In this document: piece after piece, positions 6,384 to 8,917 of the stretch
Numbering within the stretch: the stretch's first letter is position 1
Layout: every line of letters begins with the position of its first letter
Assembly (NCBI GenBank): GCA_900557475.1
Contig: USTA01000025.1
Location: forward strand, 1 to 8,917
Origin: an uncultured Clostridium sp.
GTDB lineage: Bacteria; Bacillota; Clostridia; TANB77; CAG-508
Length of the DNA: 8,917 bases
Direction of reading: 5' to 3'
Program-made: the position numbers and the translations under genes
The notes under the pieces: model-generated
What the model was told of the DNA's origin: nothing
The model's database searches: none
What the model saw: only the letters and a program-made list of their open reading frames with translations

Positions 6384-7862
6384 ATGAAGAAAAAAAAGAT
6401 AGTGGTAATATTAATAATAATTTTAATCATTATTTTAATAGGTGTAGCAAAATATATTATTGACGAAACAAAAGAAAAGACATCTGTTAGCGAATTTAAC
6501 TCACTTAAATCTTTAATTGAAAATGATGGACATGAGTATATAAAAACTGAAAGCTCCAAGGAAGAAGGCTTCAAAAAAGATATATACATAAAATTTAGTC
6601 TACCAGCAATTAATGAAAATGGTGAAACTAACAAAAATTTGTATGAAATAGTAATAAAACATGTAGCAGGAAAAATAAAGGGGACAAACTTTAGATTAAT
6701 TGATACAGAAAAAAATATTGTAGTAAAAATTAAATTTGACAAAGATAAAATAAGTTCATATACAATAAATGATGATAAAAAGTACTGGGAACATATAAAA
6801 GCTAATTATCAAATAGACAAATACAATATCGAAAAAATAAGCAATTTTACTATAACTTCAAATATTTTAGCAAATATAATAAATGCAAATTGGGACTACA
6901 ATAAATCTAATTTAGGAAAAAAGGAGTCACAAGTAGACAATTACGATATATACTTTGATGAAGGATATAGAGTAAGAAAAATAGGAAAGAACATATTTAA
7001 CATCGTTTTTAGTAAGAACTACAATAAAGAATTATTAAACGGATTAAAACCAACTTCTTCAAAAGAGGAGGTTGAAAAGGTACTTGGAAAATCAACATAT
7101 ACTACATCAGGAAATGAAGCGATTGGATATAAATGCGAATACTTTTATATATTTTTTACAGGAGAAGAGGCATCGGTTTATCCAATTGATGAGTATAATG
7201 AAGAAAATAGCAGGAAGTTTGGAAATTTAGTTACAGAACTAAACAAAACGGGGGATGCAAATACATTTCTAAATAAACTTACAGACCTTTATCCAAACTA
7301 TGAAACCTTTTATAAACAAAAAAATTATGTAAGTTTAGTTTATCCATTAAAAGGCTTCGAAGTAATTTTTGGAGCAGAAAGTAAAAATGGATTACATATA
7401 TATAGTAATTTCAAAGGAAATATAACAGAAGACATAACAATAGACACTTTAAGAGAAAACAAAAAAATGCCAGGGAATGTATATACTAATCTAGACACAA
7501 ATTTGGTTTCTCAAACAGAAGAAGTGAGAATAAATAATGACCACTTTAATAGACATCCATATGACTATGTAGAAGAAGTACAAACAGAAAACTATACTGT
7601 TATGAAAGATGGAACTACTTATAAATTTTATTCAAAAGATAAAAGTAAAATAGACTCTGAAATAATAATAGAAAACATTACTAATATTATGAGTTACAAT
7701 AATACAATGTTTGTATATGGAGTAAAAAATAAAGGACTATTTTTATATGACGCAGAAAAGATGAAAAATATACAACTTGTAGAAGGAGATGGAGAATTTA
7801 AGATTACAAAAGTAGAAAATAATGAAATTTATTATGACGAAACAAAGATACAAATACAATAA
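6384..7862 (+). CDS. Membrane-anchored extracytoplasmic protein of unknown function
   Basis: A 492-residue protein with a basic start (MKKKK), one long hydrophobic anchor (about 6-24) and a large soluble part predicted outside the cell. The start has no well-placed Shine-Dalgarno sequence. GGAGGAAAGGG at 6360-6370 lies within the end of the previous gene, 13-19 nt away, so expression may depend on translational coupling. Residues about 217-272 (GLKPTSSKEEVEKVLGK, then GYKCEYFYIFF) resemble the short 'G.x.eeV...LG.P' alpha-beta unit found in SmpA/OmlA-like and several Firmicutes extracytoplasmic proteins. Two beta-rich segments follow (about 315-365 with LVYPLKGFEV; 400-492), the last perhaps beta-propeller or beta-sandwich. 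It is rich in Lys, Asn, Ile and Glu. I do not recognise a specific family. The slot after virB6 would suit a VirB8-like or wall-spanning structural part, but no NTF2-like VirB8 domain is apparent. Confidence 0.8.
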   Translation: MKKKKIVVILIIILIIILIGVAKYIIDETKEKTSVSEFNSLKSLIENDGHEYIKTESSKEEGFKKDIYIKFSLPAINENGETNKNLYEIVIKHVAGKIKGTNFRLIDTEKNIVVKIKFDKDKISSYTINDDKKYWEHIKANYQIDKYNIEKISNFTITSNILANIINANWDYNKSNLGKKESQVDNYDIYFDEGYRVRKIGKNIFNIVFSKNYNKELLNGLKPTSSKEEVEKVLGKSTYTTSGNEAIGYKCEYFYIFFTGEEASVYPIDEYNEENSRKFGNLVTELNKTGDANTFLNKLTDLYPNYETFYKQKNYVSLVYPLKGFEVIFGAESKNGLHIYSNFKGNITEDITIDTLRENKKMPGNVYTNLDTNLVSQTEEVRINNDHFNRHPYDYVEEVQTENYTVMKDGTTYKFYSKDKSKIDSEIIIENITNIMSYNNTMFVYGVKNKGLFLYDAEKMKNIQLVEGDGEFKITKVENNEIYYDETKIQIQ

Positions 7863-7866
7863 TTAT

Positions 7867-7875
7867 AAGGAGGAG
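7867..7875 (+). promoter_or_regulatory. Ribosome binding site that fixes the start of the NlpC/P60 gene
   Basis: AAGGAGGAG lies 3 nt before the ATG at 7879 (6 nt counted from AGGAG at 7868-7872). An upstream in-frame ATG at 7822 lies inside the preceding gene and would bury the signal peptide behind 19 polar residues. The start at 7879 is clearly better. Confidence 0.85.
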
Positions 7876-7878
7876 TAT

Positions 7879-8787
7879 ATGAAAAAAAGACTAAAGAGTA
7901 TAATTGCAGTATTGCTTATTATATGTATTTCATGTACTCCAAAGTTCGTTTTTGCAGAAGGAGACAGTGAAGAAGAGCTAGTAGCAGCAAGGGAGCAAAT
8001 AGCAAAATGGGCAATACAATTTGCTAATTCGCCAGAAGCCGCAAAATGTGATTATCCAACTAAAGACCTAACAACAATCATAGAAAAGAGAGGACAAACA
8101 TATAGAAGCACGGATCCACAAGATAAATATTATTTTGATTGTGTTGGTTGGGTAAGCTATGCTGTAAATAGAGCAATAGGAATATCTCATCCATCAATAG
8201 AAAGTGGAAACAAAGGGTTTGTACAACCACTTAATACAAATAGCCCAAATGTTTTTGACACAGCACATTTTACACCAATAGGAATAGATGAAATACAACC
8301 GGGAGACATACTCGTATCAAATAGACACGTTGGAATATACGTAGGTGGAGACCAAATGGTTGATATGCAAAGTACATTGAAACAAAGAAGAACAGATCAA
8401 GTAACAAGTGACTCAAACCATGTATGGAAAGAAGCCGCACGTTTGATTTCGATAGATGGAGCACATTATGACCCTATAGAAGGGGGAGTAGAACTTCCTT
8501 CAGGACCGGACATAGGAGGAAATGGAGGAACAGAAGACGAAGGCACAATAACAACAGATATAATAGACTTAGATGAACTAGGAGACCAATTTGAATATGA
8601 TGGAATGCCAACTACAACAATTAGAGAAAGCAATCAGATAGATGTATTTCAATGGCTATTTGAAAAAATTACAGGCTTTTTAAGTTTTATAATAGGAATT
8701 TTTATATCAATTATAAGAGCACCAATTGTAGGTTGGACAAGAATAATAGAAAAAGCTATAAACAAATTTTTGCATAATCTAAATTAA
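7879..8787 (+). CDS. Secreted NlpC/P60-type peptidoglycan hydrolase with C-terminal membrane helix
   Basis: A 302-residue protein with a signal peptide (1-26, cleavage after VFA). An NlpC/P60 (CHAP-like papain fold) domain spans about 34-200. The nucleophile motif YYFDCVGWVSYAVNRAIG places Cys88, and PGDILVSNRHVGIYVGG places His150. The third catalytic position, 12 residues after the His in Spr-type enzymes, falls on Asp162. Such enzymes cleave stem-peptide bonds, and in T4SS operons they open the cell wall for the channel, replacing VirB1. A Gly/Pro/Asp-rich linker (about 205-250) leads to a C-terminal hydrophobic segment (about 263-286) and a short basic amphipathic tail, so the enzyme is probably tethered to the membrane rather than released. 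There is no partner lysozyme/SLT domain such as the bifunctional CwlT-type hydrolases carry. The gene follows the previous one by 16 nt in the same operon. Confidence 0.82.
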   Translation: MKKRLKSIIAVLLIICISCTPKFVFAEGDSEEELVAAREQIAKWAIQFANSPEAAKCDYPTKDLTTIIEKRGQTYRSTDPQDKYYFDCVGWVSYAVNRAIGISHPSIESGNKGFVQPLNTNSPNVFDTAHFTPIGIDEIQPGDILVSNRHVGIYVGGDQMVDMQSTLKQRRTDQVTSDSNHVWKEAARLISIDGAHYDPIEGGVELPSGPDIGGNGGTEDEGTITTDIIDLDELGDQFEYDGMPTTTIRESNQIDVFQWLFEKITGFLSFIIGIFISIIRAPIVGWTRIIEKAINKFLHNLN

Positions 8788-8815
8788 TTAATTACATTAG
8801 GAAAGGAGAAGAAAA

Positions 8816-8917
8816 ATGAAAAAGAAACAAAGACTAACACTAATAGTAGTAGCATTAGTTTTATTTAGCATTTTCTTTTCCAATGTAAAAGTACTAGCAG
8901 TAGCTGATTCTTATGCA
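8816..8917 (+). CDS. Partial gene for a secreted protein (5' end only)
   Basis: Only the first 34 codons are inside the window, preceded by AAAGGAGAA (8802-8810). They encode MKKKQR, a hydrophobic core and a likely signal peptidase site VLA (about residue 28), so the product is exported or a signal-bearing membrane protein. It follows the NlpC/P60 gene by 28 nt with no terminator between, so it probably continues the same operon. The visible part is all signal peptide and does not identify the product. Another VirB6-like protein, hydrolase or structural component is possible. Confidence 0.75.
   Translation, partial: MKKKQRLTLIVVALVLFSIFFSNVKVLAVADSYA

Noticed and set aside
159..8787. Possible UGA recoding, because all nine stops are TAA or TAG
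   Set aside because: Every tryptophan in the genes is TGG and the proteins reach normal family lengths. Avoiding TGA stops is common in AT-rich Firmicutes.
1..8917. CRISPR arrays, tRNA/rRNA genes, insertion sequences, att sites
   Set aside because: No regularly spaced direct repeats, no tRNA- or rRNA-like sequence, no transposase or integrase motifs and no terminal repeats were seen.

Overview
The window is AT-rich (roughly 30% GC by eye). It favours ATA for Ile and AGA for Arg, has strong AGGAGG-type ribosome binding sites, TAA/TAG stops, sigma-A-like promoters (TTGAAA / TATAAT) and Sec signal peptides. This points to a low-GC Gram-positive bacterium, most likely a member of the Clostridia, possibly a gut lineage. 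There is no species-level evidence. All genes lie on the + strand and are tightly packed.

Layout. Positions 1-158 hold two imperfect inverted repeats and no convincing gene. Three small secreted two-helix proteins of the VirB2/TrbC pilin type follow (159-512, 689-1057, 1182-1568). The second has its own promoter (615-643) and is closed by a strong intrinsic terminator (1062-1099), so it looks like a one-gene unit. A new promoter (1110-1139) then starts a long operon that appears to run off the right edge. Its genes are the third pilin, a PrgI/VirB3-like membrane protein (1587-2030), a membrane-anchored protein resembling the first half of the VirB4 N-domain (2032-3204), a VirB4-like ATPase (3229-5187), a VirB6/TrbL-like polytopic channel protein (5202-6377), a membrane-anchored extracytoplasmic protein of unknown function (6384-7862), a secreted NlpC/P60-type cell wall hydrolase with a C-terminal membrane helix (7879-8787), and the start of another secreted protein (8816 to the edge).

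How they may work together. This is the core of a monoderm type IV secretion or conjugation-like apparatus. The VirB2-like pilins would form or decorate the surface part, PrgI/VirB3, VirB6 and VirB4 would form the inner-membrane machine, and the NlpC/P60 enzyme would open the peptidoglycan. No relaxase, VirD4 coupling protein, integrase or transposase is visible, so the window alone does not say whether this is a conjugative element or a dedicated secretion/adhesion machine.

The most unusual points are the VirB4 divided over two genes, with the first half anchored by its own membrane helix; a Walker A motif whose usual Ser/Thr is Gly; and three divergent pilin paralogues in at least two separately promoted units.
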